Assembly: GCF_017592555.1 (NCBI RefSeq)
Contig: NZ_JAGFNS010000008.1
Coordinates: 28,462-92,461, forward strand
From: Actinoplanes flavus
GTDB lineage: Bacteria; Actinomycetota; Actinomycetes; Mycobacteriales; Micromonosporaceae
Direction of reading: 5' to 3'
DNA length: 64,000 nt
Shown here: one piece after another, positions 1 to 9,667 of the stretch
Numbering within the stretch: the first letter of the stretch is position 1
How the letters are laid out: every line of letters begins with the position of its first letter
Program-made: the position numbers and the translations under genes
Notes under the pieces: generated by a model
What the model saw: only the letters and a program-made list of their open reading frames with translations
What the model was told of the DNA's origin: nothing
The model's database searches: none

Positions 1-75
1 CGGGCGGGCCCCGGGCGGCGCCCGGGGGGGGGGGGGGGCCCCCGGGCGGGGGGGGGCCCCCCCCCCCCCCCCCCC
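1..75. other. Low-complexity G/C homopolymer edge
   Basis: The first 75 bases are almost only runs of G and C, including poly-G of about 15 and poly-C of about 20. No coding pattern is visible. Runs like this are typical of assembly or read artefacts in very GC-rich genomes, so the true sequence here is uncertain. Confidence 0.7.
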
Positions 76-143
76 GGCCGGTGCCGGGCCTCGACCCGCG
101 GATCGAGGCCGACATCCTGGGGCTTGAGAGGCTGCGGCTTTAG
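76..143 (+). pseudogene. Possible C-terminal end of a disrupted plus-strand gene
   Basis: One plus frame reads ...LDPRIEADILGLERLRL followed by TAG at 141-143. It looks like the natural end of a coding region whose upstream part is lost in the homopolymer run or outside the window. It converges on the FAD dehydrogenase with stop codons overlapping, a common arrangement. No family is recognised, and the piece is too short for certainty. Confidence 0.25.
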
Positions 144-1804
144 AGGCTGGCGGCCGCGTGCCGTCCGGCCGCCCTACCGGAGAACAGGCAGCCACCCAGG
201 AACGTGCCTTCCAGGGCGTTGTAGCCGTGCACGCCGCCGCCACCGAATCCGGCGACCTCCCCGGCCGCGTACAGGCCGGGGATCGGCGCCCCGTCGGCGC
301 CGAGCGCCCGCGAGTCCAGGTCGGTCTGGATGCCGCCGAGCGTCTTGCGGGTGAGGATGTGCAGTTTCACGCCGATCAGCGGCCCGGCCGCCGGGTCGAG
401 GATGCGGTGCGGCGCCGCCGTACGCCCGATCCGGTCGCCGAGGTAGCGGCGCGAGTTGTGGATGCCCTGCACCTGCGCGTCCTTGGTGACCTTGTTGGCG
501 ATCTGCGCGTCCCGCGCCTCGATCTGCGTGCGCAGCAGGCCCGCGTCCAGCAGCGGCTGCTCGGTCAGCTTGTTCATGCCGGCGACCAGCTCGTCGAGGG
601 TGTCGGCGACCACGAAGTCGGCGCCGTGCTTCTTGAACGCCTCGACCGGGGCGGGCGCGCCCTTGCCCACGATCCGCTGTTTGAGGAAGGCACGCCGGTC
701 ACCGGCGGTGAGGTCCGGGTTCTGTTCGCTGCCCGACAGCGCGAACTCCTTCTCGATGATCCGCTGCGACAGCACGAACCAGGAGTGGTCGTGGCCGGTC
801 GACCGCAGGTATTTGAGCGTGCCGAGGGTGTCGTAGCTGGGGAAGTAGGGGGCGGGCAGGCGGCGGCCGACCGCGTCGAACCACATCGGCGACGGCGCGG
901 ACAGGATGCGGATGCCGTGGCCGGGCCAGATCGGGTTCCAGTTGCGGACACCTTCGACGTAATGCCACATGCGGTCGCGGTTGACCAGCCGCACCCCGGC
1001 GGTTTCGGCGATGCCCAGCATCCGGCCGTCGACGTACGCCGGAACACCGGTGATCATGCTGGCCGGTGGGGTACCGAGCCGGTCCGGCCAGTACTGGCGC
1101 ACCAGGTCGTGGTTGGCGCCGATCCCGCCGGTCGTGACGATCACCGCCTGGGCCCGCAGTTCGAAGTCGCCGATCACATCACGGTTGGACGACACGCCGC
1201 GGGCGGCGTCGTCGGCGGCGAGCAGCACCCCGCGTACGCCGGTGACCGCACCCGCTTCGACGATCAGCTCGTCGACCCGGTGCCGGTGGTGCAACCGCAG
1301 CCGGCCGGTTCCGGCCGCCTCGTGCGCGGCCGCGGCGAACGGGGCGACCACACCGGTGCCGGTACCCCAGGTGACGTGGAACCGGGGCACCGAGTTGCCG
1401 TGCCCGTCAGCGCGCAGGTCACCGCGTTCGGCCCAGCCGGCGAACGGCAGCCAGCTCAACCCCATCCCGGACAGCCAGGACCGTTTCTCGCCGGCCGCGA
1501 ACTCGACGTACGCCCGCGCCCACTTGACCGCCCATTCGTCTTCGGCGCCCGGGCCGAGGCGGTCGAAGCCGGCACTGTTGCTCCAGTCCCGCCAGGCCAG
1601 CTCGACGCTGTCGGTGATGCGGGCCCGTTTCTGTTCGGGGCTGCCGACGAAGAACAGGCCACCGAACGACCACCAGGCCTGCCCGCCCAGGTTCGCCGGA
1701 TTCTCCTGGTCGACCAGCGCCACACTCCTGCCGGCGGCGGTGAGCTCGCGGGCCGCCGCCAATCCGGCCAGGCCGGCCCCCACCACGATGACGTCGACGT
1801 CCAC
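140..1804 (-). CDS. FAD-binding dehydrogenase (KsdD / fumarate-reductase-like flavoprotein)
   Basis: This is a 554-residue cytosolic flavoprotein of the FAD-binding dehydrogenase group related to fumarate reductase and 3-ketosteroid dehydrogenase flavoproteins (COG3573-like). The N-terminus carries the dinucleotide motif VVGAGLAGLAA at about residues 7-17. The C-terminus has GLYAAGEVAGFGGGGVHGYN, the usual second FAD contact. Substrate cannot be read from sequence. The GTG at 1804 is preferred over GTG 1813 because an AAGGGG ribosome site lies 8 bases before it. It stands alone, divergent from the siderophore genes. Its codon use is balanced between C and G, unlike the C-rich block that starts just beyond it. 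Confidence 0.9.
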   Translation of the reverse strand: MDVDVIVVGAGLAGLAAARELTAAGRSVALVDQENPANLGGQAWWSFGGLFFVGSPEQKRARITDSVELAWRDWSNSAGFDRLGPGAEDEWAVKWARAYVEFAAGEKRSWLSGMGLSWLPFAGWAERGDLRADGHGNSVPRFHVTWGTGTGVVAPFAAAAHEAAGTGRLRLHHRHRVDELIVEAGAVTGVRGVLLAADDAARGVSSNRDVIGDFELRAQAVIVTTGGIGANHDLVRQYWPDRLGTPPASMITGVPAYVDGRMLGIAETAGVRLVNRDRMWHYVEGVRNWNPIWPGHGIRILSAPSPMWFDAVGRRLPAPYFPSYDTLGTLKYLRSTGHDHSWFVLSQRIIEKEFALSGSEQNPDLTAGDRRAFLKQRIVGKGAPAPVEAFKKHGADFVVADTLDELVAGMNKLTEQPLLDAGLLRTQIEARDAQIANKVTKDAQVQGIHNSRRYLGDRIGRTAAPHRILDPAAGPLIGVKLHILTRKTLGGIQTDLDSRALGADGAPIPGLYAAGEVAGFGGGGVHGYNALEGTFLGGCLFSGRAAGRHAAASL

Positions 1805-1938
1805 GACACACACCCCTTCACCAATGAATACGAGAATTTATCGGATTAGTGGCGTGGGGGAAATCCCCGACTGTGATCACCACCGCTGCCCCGCCGTCCC
1901 CGCCCGACACCCACCACCCCGACCGCGACAATGAGCCT

Positions 1939-3423
1939 GTGCCGACCCACACCGCCGACCCCGCCGGCACCCGCAAACAACTCGCCGACCTGCGCCCCGA
2001 CCTACTGGCCGGCTACGACACCGCCCTACCCGCAGCCCACGCCGCCATCCTGGCCCGCCTCCTGCACGCCCTCGAACACGAACCCCTACCCGGCCTCACC
2101 GCCCGCCACCACCACCACGGCCACACCCACGTCCACTTCACCCACACCACCGTCACCTACCCCACCACCGCCGCGACCCCCTTCACCGAACCACCACCCC
2201 ACCTCACCGTCCTGACCGACGGCACCCCCGTCACCGACCCGGCCGCCCTCACCGCCCACCTGTGGCCCGGCACCGACCTCACCACCGAAATCGCCAACAG
2301 CGTCGCCAACCTCGCCCTCGCCCGCGCCGCCAACCCCACCCCCGCCACCCTCACCGGCATCGACCAGCCCGGCCACGCCGAACAACTACTCGTCGACGGC
2401 CACCCCCTGCACCCCTGCTGCCGCACCCGCACCCGCATGACCGTCGCCGACCTGCTCGCCTACGCCCCCGAACACCACCCCACCTTCGCCCTGCGCCGCC
2501 TCCGCGTCCCACCACACCGCTGGTACGGCACCGCCGCCCCGATCCTCTACGCCCACCCCTGGCAGGCCGCCCACCTCCTCGACCGCCACCCGTGGCTCAC
2601 CGACGACGGCCCCACCACCCCCGTACGCCCCCTCATGTCGCTACGCACCGTCGCCCCCATCGACGGCGGCCCCCACATCAAAACCGCCGTCGACATCCAG
2701 ATGACCTCCGCAGTCCGCACCGTCTCCCCCGCCGCCGTCCACAACGGCCCCCGCCTCTCCGCCTTCCTCACCACACTGACCACCGACCTGCCACTCGACG
2801 TACTCACCGAAACCGAAGCCGGCGCCGCCATCACCGACCACGGCCCCGACCGGCACCTCGCCCACCTCATCCGCCAAGCCCCACCACCCGGCGCCATCCC
2901 CCTCGGCGTCCTCGCCACCACCCCGGCGATCCTCGACACCATCGACGACCCGTACGCCTTCCTCGAAGACCTCGGCACCGTCCTGTTCGCCCCCCTCGCC
3001 ACCCTCCTCGACCGCGGCGTCGCCCTCGAAGCCCACGGCCAGAACACCCTCATCCAGCTCACCGGCGGCCGCCCCGTCCGCACCCTCTACCGCGACCTCG
3101 GCGGCATCCGCGTCCACACCCGAGCCGGCGCCCCCCACCTGCACGGCGACCTACCCACCGACGACCCCACCGAACTACGCACCAAACTCGCCGCCGCCGC
3201 CCTCACCACCGTCGCCCGCCAGACCATCACCGCACTCAGCCACCACCACCACGCCGAACCCGACAAGCTCTGGCGACTCCTCGCCACCGCCCTGCGCCAC
3301 GCCGACCCGAAACTGCGCACCGACCCCCTGCCGGTCAAAGCCACCACCGCCATGCGCCTGGCCACCGACCCCCTGCACGACCAATGGACCCACCTACCCA
3401 ACCCGATGGCCGCGTTCGCCTGA
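1939..3423 (+). CDS. IucA/IucC-family NIS siderophore synthetase (first)
   Basis: This is a cytosolic ATP-dependent NRPS-independent siderophore synthetase joining a carboxylic acid to an amine or alcohol. IucA/IucC landmarks are GHPLHPCCRTRTRM (near residue 155), KTAVDIQMTSAVRTVS and EAHGQNTLIQL. The C-terminal stretch ending LPNPMAAFA matches the FhuF-like tail of the family. At 494 residues it is somewhat short for the family (about 580-620). The GTG at 1939 is my start; the frame stays open to GTG 1849 and neither has a strong ribosome site, so the N-terminus is unsure. The next synthetase begins 23 bases downstream. Third positions are overwhelmingly C. I see no DmdR/IdeR-type iron box upstream. 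Confidence 0.88.
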   Translation: MPTHTADPAGTRKQLADLRPDLLAGYDTALPAAHAAILARLLHALEHEPLPGLTARHHHHGHTHVHFTHTTVTYPTTAATPFTEPPPHLTVLTDGTPVTDPAALTAHLWPGTDLTTEIANSVANLALARAANPTPATLTGIDQPGHAEQLLVDGHPLHPCCRTRTRMTVADLLAYAPEHHPTFALRRLRVPPHRWYGTAAPILYAHPWQAAHLLDRHPWLTDDGPTTPVRPLMSLRTVAPIDGGPHIKTAVDIQMTSAVRTVSPAAVHNGPRLSAFLTTLTTDLPLDVLTETEAGAAITDHGPDRHLAHLIRQAPPPGAIPLGVLATTPAILDTIDDPYAFLEDLGTVLFAPLATLLDRGVALEAHGQNTLIQLTGGRPVRTLYRDLGGIRVHTRAGAPHLHGDLPTDDPTELRTKLAAAALTTVARQTITALSHHHHAEPDKLWRLLATALRHADPKLRTDPLPVKATTAMRLATDPLHDQWTHLPNPMAAFA

Positions 3424-3446
3424 GCCACCCCGCGAAAAGGACCACC

Positions 3447-5012
3447 ATGATCCGCATCGCCACCGCCGCGGCCCACACCGAAGCCGCCCTCACCGTCCAC
3501 GCACCCCACCTCGTCGACGGCTTCCTCAACCACCTACCCCACGCCGCCGACACCGTCGGCCGCCGCCTGCGCGCCGCCCTCGTCCGCGAAAACCTCACCC
3601 CGAAAACCCCCGGCGGCCACACCCACGCCTTCCACCGCGTCGAATACCCCCACGCCGGCGTCGACGACCCCGTCGACCTCCTCACCGGCATCGACACCAC
3701 CGGCACCATGACCGCCGAGATCCGCAACGCCGTCCTCAACCTCGCCATCGCCCTGGCCCGCTACGACGCGCACATCCCCACCGGCACCGACCCCGACACC
3801 ACCGCCGTCCACCTCGAACGCCTCGCCGTCGCCGGACACAACCTGCACCCCTGCGGCCGCACCCGCCTCGGCTGGGACACCGCCGACGTCCTCGCCCACG
3901 ACCTCGAATCCGGCCACACCGCCATCCGCTTCATCGCCGTCCACGACCAAGCCCACCTCGGCGACGACATCGGCACCTACCTCGACCTGCCCCCAGCACC
4001 CCCCGGCTACCGACTCCAACCCGTCCACGCCTGGCAACACGACACCGTCCTGCACCGCTACCACGACCTGTTCACCGACGGCACCCTCCGCCGCGTCGAC
4101 GGCCACCTCGACGCCATCCCCACCGCCGCCCTGCGCACCCTGCTCCTACCCGGCGGCACCTACCTCAAAGTCAGCCTCGACATCCAAGTCACCTCCACCC
4201 GCCGCAGCATCAGCATCGCCGCCACCCGCAACGGCCCCGCCCTCTCCCACCTCCTACACCAACTCGTCGACGACGACCCCGACGGCCACCGCCTCATCCT
4301 CATGACCGAACCCGCCGGCGCCGCCGTACCCGCCGGATCCGGCCGCGACCTGTCCGCCATCACCCGCACCGGCCTCACCGGCCGCCTCCAACCCGGCGAA
4401 CACGCCATCCCCGGCGGCGCCCTACCCGCCTACGACCCCACCACCCGCACCACCGTGATCGCCGGCCTCGTCGACGCCACCGGCGGCAACCCCGCCACCT
4501 GGCTCACCGACTACACCCGCCTCCTACTGCCCCCACTGCTACGGCTCGCCACCCACGGCATCGCCCTCGAAGCCCACCTCCAGAACTGCCTGCCCACCTT
4601 CCTCGGCGGACACCCCCACCGCCTCGCCCTGCGCGACTTCGCCGGCCTACGCCTGCACCCCGGCCGCCTCCAACAAACCGGCCACACCATCGACCTGTGG
4701 CCCGGCAGCGTCATCACCACCACCGACACCGAAACCCTGCGCGCCAAACTCGCCTACACCGCCCTGCAAGCCCACCTCGGCGAACTCGTCATCCGCCTCG
4801 GCGAAACCCACAACCTCGACGAAAACCACGCCTGGCGCCTCATCCGCACCGTCGTCGACGAAACCTACGACGCCCTCCGCACCCACCCCCACGCCACCGC
4901 CGACCACACCTGGCTCACCGCCCCCACCATCCCCCACAAAGCCCTCGTCCGCATGCGCCTGGCCGGCACCGGCGACATCCACATCCCCGTGAAAAACCCC
5001 CTCCATGTCTGA
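3447..5012 (+). CDS. IucA/IucC-family NIS siderophore synthetase (second)
   Basis: A 521-residue paralogue of the preceding gene. It has AGHNLHPCGRTRLGW, LKVSLDIQVTSTRRSIS and GIALEAHLQNC in the expected order, and ends in VKNPLHV, the usual end of the FhuF-like C-terminal domain. ATG 3447 follows AAAAGG by 6 bases, which fixes the start although the frame is open far upstream. The stop overlaps the decarboxylase start by 8 bases, indicating translational coupling. Two synthetases beside a type III PLP decarboxylase is the layout of staphyloferrin B, vibrioferrin and xanthoferrin loci, so two sequential condensations on a citrate-like core are plausible. The product cannot be named. Confidence 0.9.
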   Translation: MIRIATAAAHTEAALTVHAPHLVDGFLNHLPHAADTVGRRLRAALVRENLTPKTPGGHTHAFHRVEYPHAGVDDPVDLLTGIDTTGTMTAEIRNAVLNLAIALARYDAHIPTGTDPDTTAVHLERLAVAGHNLHPCGRTRLGWDTADVLAHDLESGHTAIRFIAVHDQAHLGDDIGTYLDLPPAPPGYRLQPVHAWQHDTVLHRYHDLFTDGTLRRVDGHLDAIPTAALRTLLLPGGTYLKVSLDIQVTSTRRSISIAATRNGPALSHLLHQLVDDDPDGHRLILMTEPAGAAVPAGSGRDLSAITRTGLTGRLQPGEHAIPGGALPAYDPTTRTTVIAGLVDATGGNPATWLTDYTRLLLPPLLRLATHGIALEAHLQNCLPTFLGGHPHRLALRDFAGLRLHPGRLQQTGHTIDLWPGSVITTTDTETLRAKLAYTALQAHLGELVIRLGETHNLDENHAWRLIRTVVDETYDALRTHPHATADHTWLTAPTIPHKALVRMRLAGTGDIHIPVKNPLHV

Positions 5013-6129
5013 CCACCACGACCTGCTGCGCCGCCTGCCCACCCCACGCTGCGCCTACCTCTACGACACCCGGACCCTCCGCGACCGCGCCACCCGACTG
5101 CGCACCGCGCTACCCGCCAACACCACCCTCCTGTACGCGGTGAAAGCCAACGGACACCCCCACGTCGTCCGTACCCTCGCCGCCGCTTGTGACGGGCTGG
5201 AAGTCGCCTCCGGAGGCGAACTCGCCCTGGCCCTCGACGCCGGCGCCCGCCGCATCGCCTTCGGCGGCCCCGCCAAAACCGACACCGAACTCGCCGCCGC
5301 CATCACCGCCGGCGCCCTCATCAACGTCGAAAGCGCCCACGAACTACGCCGCCTCGCCGCCCTCGGCTACCACGGCGACATCTGCCTGCGCATCAACCGG
5401 ACCGCCCCCACCCTCTCCGGCAGCCACACCATGACCGGCGCCCCCACCCCGTTCGGCATCGACGAAACCCAACTCCCCGGCATCCTCGAAAACCTGCCCG
5501 ACGGAATCCAGGTCATCGGCTTCCACCTGCACGCCGTCTCCAACAACCTCGACGGACACGCGCACGCCGCCTTCCTCACCCAAGCGATCGGCTGGTCCCT
5601 CAAAACCGCCCAGAGGTACGACCTGAGCATCCGCATCGTCAACGCCGGCGGCGGACTCGGCGTCGACTACCAGTCCGACACCTCCATCGACCTCACCCCA
5701 CTCGCCTCAGTGCAGGTGCCCGACAGCCTCGAACTCATCCTCGAACCCGGCCGCTGGCTGGCCGCCGACGCCGGCTGGTACGCCACCGAAGTCCTCGACC
5801 TCAAAACCACCCACGGCCGCACCTTCGCCGTCCTACGCGGCGGCACCCACCACTTCCGCCTCCCCGCCGCCTGGGGCTACAGCCACCCCTTCACCGTCCT
5901 ACCCGTCGACGACTGGCCCCACCCATACCCCCGCCTCGAAGTCACCGACACCGAAGTAGACGCCGTCGGCGAACTCTGCACCCCCCGCGACGTCCTCACC
6001 CGCGCCCAGCACGTCACCCGCCTACGCACCGGCGACCTCCTCCTCTTCGCCCGCGCCGGCGCCTACGGCTGGGACATCTCCCACCACGACTTCCTACGCC
6101 ACGACCCACCCACCTTCCTGACCGTCTAA
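5005..6129 (+). CDS. PLP-dependent fold-type III decarboxylase (siderophore precursor)
   Basis: A 374-residue alanine-racemase-fold decarboxylase of the ornithine/diaminopimelate group, as seen in siderophore loci (SbnH, PvsE). The PLP lysine is K47 in LLYAVKANG. A GGGLGVDY phosphate-binding loop, EPGRWLAADAGWY, and a C-terminal ELCTPRDVL with the active-site cysteine plus AGAYGWD are all present. It probably removes the carboxyl group from an amino-acid-derived siderophore intermediate or supplies the amine; which substrate is inference. Start ATG 5005 overlaps the upstream synthetase by 8 bases. A hairpin follows the stop, so the three-gene unit likely ends here. Confidence 0.9.
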   Translation: MSDHHDLLRRLPTPRCAYLYDTRTLRDRATRLRTALPANTTLLYAVKANGHPHVVRTLAAACDGLEVASGGELALALDAGARRIAFGGPAKTDTELAAAITAGALINVESAHELRRLAALGYHGDICLRINRTAPTLSGSHTMTGAPTPFGIDETQLPGILENLPDGIQVIGFHLHAVSNNLDGHAHAAFLTQAIGWSLKTAQRYDLSIRIVNAGGGLGVDYQSDTSIDLTPLASVQVPDSLELILEPGRWLAADAGWYATEVLDLKTTHGRTFAVLRGGTHHFRLPAAWGYSHPFTVLPVDDWPHPYPRLEVTDTEVDAVGELCTPRDVLTRAQHVTRLRTGDLLLFARAGAYGWDISHHDFLRHDPPTFLTV

Positions 6130-6150
6130 GGGTCACCACCTCCGGGAACT

Positions 6151-6170
6151 CTCCGGGTCACCGCCCGGAG
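6151..6170 (+). terminator. Hairpin after the NIS operon
   Basis: CTCCGGG (6151-6157) pairs perfectly with CCCGGAG (6164-6170) across a 6-base loop, 21 bases after the decarboxylase stop. There is no T-run, as is usual for actinobacterial terminators. A second partial pairing with CCTCCGGG at 6140-6147 is possible. Confidence 0.5.
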
Positions 6171-6205
6171 GCACACCAGGGCCACCGCCCACCAGGATCG
6201 TCCAC

Positions 6206-6834
<629 letters not shown>

Positions 6835-6838
<4 letters not shown>

Positions 6839-7833
6839 ACCGGACGCCGCAACAACGTCCCGGCGAACAACGCCACCGCCCGATCACCATCCCCCGCCAA
6901 CTCCACCAACAGACCCCGGCCGACCTCCCCCGGCAACTCCGCCAACGCCTGCACCAACCGAAACCGCACCGCCCGATCCCCGGCATGCGCGGCCAACTCA
7001 CCGGCCAACGCCCCCACAATCAGATCCGCCCGCCCCGGATCCACCGCCAACTCACCCAGAACCTCAGCCGCCTCCACATCATTCACACCATCGACCACCA
7101 TGCCCACCAGCACCGGAACCGCCCCCACCACACCCCGCGACCCCAACGCCAACGCCGCCGGCCCCCGCACCGACACCTCCACATCACCGAGCGCATCCGC
7201 CAGCACCGCCACCACCTCGTCACCCGGCATCTCACCCAGCGCCACCACCGCCCGCCGCCGCACCGCCGCATCCCCCGACGACACCCCCACCGCCAAACTC
7301 GAAACCCCCTCACCACCACCGGAACGCGCCAGCGCCCACCGCAACGCACCCGCCACATTCGGATCCGCCTCCGCCAGCACCGCCCCCGCCAACAACTCCA
7401 CCGGCACCGGCACATCCTCACCAGCCAGCACCGCCTGCTGCCGCCGCGCCGCATCCGGCGACCCCAACCCCCGCATCAACTCCACGATCCGCAACACATC
7501 CGGCCACCCCGCAGGCGACGACGCATCCACCGCCCGAAGCCGCTCCAACAACTCCCGCTCCCGACGCACCCGATCCTCAGCCCACAAAATCAACTCACCG
7601 ATCAACGCCGCCGGCTCGAACCCCGGATCCTCGAGCGCCTGTCCCACCTGCCGCAACGACAACCCCAACGACCGCAACGCCTCCACCTCGAAGATCCGCC
7701 GCAGGTCCTCCGCCCGATACTCCCGATACCCACCCACCGTCCGCCCGGTCGGCCGCACCAACCCCAGAGACTCGTAATGGCGCAGCATCCGGGAACTCAC
7801 CCCCGAACGCCGCGCCACCTCACCGATCAACAC
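6835..7833 (-). CDS. MerR-family regulator fused to HEAT repeats
   Basis: A 332-residue protein. Residues 1-70 are a MerR winged helix-turn-helix (IGEVARRSGVSSRMLRHYES... GYREYRAEDLRRI), followed by a helical linker and then HEAT-type alpha repeats (for example GDAAVRRRAVVALGEMP and DVEVSVRGPAALALGS) from about residue 140 to the end. MerR proteins normally end in a small effector domain; here the repeat array takes that place, suggesting protein or peptide sensing. The start is GTG 7833. It lies 3 bases after the HEAT gene on the same strand, so they form one operon. The preceding promoter holds a MerR-type operator, suggesting autoregulation. Its codons end mostly in G. Confidence 0.88.
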
Positions 7834-7836
7834 CCG

Positions 7837-8457
7837 CTACCCCAAAGCCATGATCCGCGTCGCCTCATGCACCGCCGCGTCGAAACCCACCTCCGGATCC
7901 CGCAACAACACCCCGGTCGCCGCCGCATGCTCCCGCACCGCCACTTCCACACTCCCCATCGCCGCCTCCAACACCGGCTCCACCACCGAACCGAGCCCCA
8001 CCAGCGCACGGCTCACACTCAACCGCCGCTCCCGGTCCCCCCGCCCCAACTCCCGGGCCAACTCCCCGGCCAGCCGCTCACCCTCCCCCTCGGGCACGAG
8101 CGCCACCGCCGCACGCCACGCCGCCCGCGCCACCTCGTCGTCCCCGTCATGCAGCAACGCCCCCGAAACCGCCGGATACACACTCCGGTCCCCGATCTTC
8201 GACAACGTGTGCAGAGCCTGACTCCGCGCCTGCGCAACCGGCGACTCCAACTCCACCAGCAACCGCGGCACCGTCACCTCGACCGGCAACCGCGTCAACG
8301 CCCACGTCAGCATGTCCCGCACAAAGAAGTCCGGCTCCACCGCACACCGCCCCACCAGCGCCTCCAACAGCCCCGGCTCCGCACTCGTCCCCGCAGCCAT
8401 CACCGCCCGCAACCGCACCGACGACGCCGCCGCACTCAACCCGTCAACCAAGCTCAT
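7837..8457 (-). CDS. HEAT-repeat protein, partner of the MerR-HEAT regulator
   Basis: A 206-residue all-helical protein made of HEAT-like repeats (ARSQALHTLSKIGDRSVYPAVSGALL; DDEVARAAWRAAVALVP). There is no signal peptide or membrane segment and no catalytic motif. ATG 8457 (MSLVDG) is favoured over TTG 8469. It is the first gene of the two-gene operon and is probably a paralogue of the HEAT half of the downstream MerR fusion, so the two may bind each other or the same ligand. Function unknown. Confidence 0.75.
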   Translation of the reverse strand: MSLVDGLSAAASSVRLRAVMAAGTSAEPGLLEALVGRCAVEPDFFVRDMLTWALTRLPVEVTVPRLLVELESPVAQARSQALHTLSKIGDRSVYPAVSGALLHDGDDEVARAAWRAAVALVPEGEGERLAGELARELGRGDRERRLSVSRALVGLGSVVEPVLEAAMGSVEVAVREHAAATGVLLRDPEVGFDAAVHEATRIMALG

Positions 8458-8470
8458 GCACCCAGTCAAG

Positions 8471-8491
8471 ACGTTGCCACAGTGTCAAGGT
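8471..8491 (-). promoter_or_regulatory. MerR-type operator/promoter of the HEAT-merR operon
   Basis: Read on the minus strand, ACCTTGACAC is followed directly by TGTGGCAACGT, an imperfect dyad of the form bound by MerR proteins between a TTGAC -35 and the -10. It ends 14 bases before the ATG of the HEAT gene. Additional TTGAC copies flank it. Confidence 0.6.
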
Positions 8492-8702
8492 CAAGGCGCA
8501 CGGTTACCCTCCGGCAGTTCCCCGACCCGGAGGGACGCACCGAAACCCGTCCGCCCGAAAACCGCCTACATGCTCAGCCCGATCCTGCCTCCGCTATGGC
8601 CCGGGTCCGCCGCGACCTCGCCTGACCCGACGACGCCCGTGACGGCCCAGGTCCGCCGCTGGCGACGCGTGACTCGATGACGGCCCGTGATGGAATGCGG
8701 CC

Positions 8703-9155
8703 GTGCACCTGCGCCCCGAACTCCTGCCACCCCGCATCCCGGCCGCACGCCTCGCCGAACTCGCCGCCGCCATCACCGCCGTCGAGGACCGCCTCGAGCA
8801 CGGCGAGGACGCGACTTTCCTGATCGAGGCTTTCAACGCCGACACCGGCAACAACTACGACGAATACGACTTCCGCGGCTACCACTCCACGCAGACGCTG
8901 GAGGAGTTCGCGTACGAGGCGGCCTGGCCCTCGTACCCGAAGATCCCGGACATCACCCGCGACGAGCTGGTGGAGATCGCCGAACGGATCGTCGCCGTCG
9001 ACCCGGACACCGACTTCTACGTGCACCTGTTCGAGACCAACACGGTCCGCCCGGCTGCCGTCTCCGTCTTCTACCACCCACCGGCGCACCTCACGGACGC
9101 GAGCGTCACCGAGCTGGTCGACTTCATCCTCTCGTACCGGCCGATTGCTCTTTAG
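8703..9155 (+). CDS. Hypothetical protein, 150 aa
   Basis: A small acidic soluble protein starting with MHLRPELLPPRIPAARLAEL from GTG 8703. It has no recognised domain, signal peptide or membrane segment. Residues 43-65 are rich in D, N and Y (AFNADTGNNYDEYDF). Codon use is typical of the neighbourhood and the sequence is protein-like throughout, so I take it as real. It stands alone, convergent with the degraded phosphotransferase. Function unknown. Confidence 0.7.
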   Translation: MHLRPELLPPRIPAARLAELAAAITAVEDRLEHGEDATFLIEAFNADTGNNYDEYDFRGYHSTQTLEEFAYEAAWPSYPKIPDITRDELVEIAERIVAVDPDTDFYVHLFETNTVRPAAVSVFYHPPAHLTDASVTELVDFILSYRPIAL

Positions 9156-9194
9156 GTGTTGTCGGCGAAGCCGTCCTTCGGGTTTTTGGTCTGG

Positions 9195-9235
9195 GTGCGG
9201 CTTGCCGCACTGCCGCTAAGCCATCCTAGGATTCT
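9195..9235. repeat. Hairpin + CCTAGG element, copy 1
   Basis: The hairpin GTGCGG-CTTG-CCGCAC (9195-9210) is followed by 5 bases, CTAAG, and the palindrome ATCCTAGGAT (9222-9231). Two more copies lie near 15.56 and 17.53 kb. This one overlaps the stop codon of the minus-strand phosphotransferase remnant. Confidence 0.8.
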
Positions 9236-9660
9236 AGGTAGAAAGGATGTTCGCGAGGCGGGCCCGGCACTCGGCCACGAACGCCGGAAACGTGTCCCAG
9301 TAGTAGGCGACGCCGCTCGCGGCCACCGCGACGGCCCAGGCGCGGGCGCGTGTCCAGGTCGCGTCGTCCAGATCGAGACCTTCCCGGTACGCGTGACGCG
9401 CACCCGCCGGCAGATCCCACACCGTCGAGTGCTCGCCACTGCCGTTCCTTGCGCAACGGCGCGGCCCGGTCCGGGGTCCGCGGCAGCCGCACCAGCAGCT
9501 CGTCCCCCAGCCGGTACATCGAATTCTCGGTCCCGGCACCCGCTCTGACCAGGGATAACCCGGCCCATTCGGGGCACTGTGCGTCCAGCAGCGCCCGGAC
9601 CACGGACTCGTCAACGGCAAGTTCACCCTCGTGCAAGGTCACTCGAGCATTCTGCATCAA
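9234..9660 (-). pseudogene. Aminoglycoside/APH-family phosphotransferase remnant with internal deletion
   Basis: The first 75 codons from 9660 encode an APH N-terminus (DESVVRALLD... GTENSMYRLGDELLVRLP... LRKERQW). From about 9436 a different frame encodes an APH C-terminus (LDLDDATWTRARAWAVAVA... GVAYYWDTFPAFVAECRARLA) ending at 9234. The catalytic loop (HGDLxxGN-type) and metal-binding DFG-like region between them are missing, roughly 150-170 residues relative to family length, and the halves are out of frame. This is a dead gene produced by an internal deletion. The N-terminal start sits close to the acetyltransferase operators. Confidence 0.8.
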
Positions 9661-9667
9661 TCACTAT

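Noticed and set aside
158..1849. Long plus-strand frame opposite the FAD dehydrogenase
   Set aside because: Its translation is Arg/Gly/Val-rich with no fold; it is the antisense shadow of a well-conserved flavoprotein.
1814..1938. Possible iron box (DmdR/IdeR) upstream of the siderophore genes
   Set aside because: The AT-rich bases near 1830-1850 do not match the TTAGGTTAGGCTAACCTAA-type dyad.
2262..3446. Long upstream extension of the second IucA/IucC frame
   Set aside because: It overlaps the first synthetase and reads as Arg/Pro/His-rich shadow; the gene starts at ATG 3447 behind AAAAGG.
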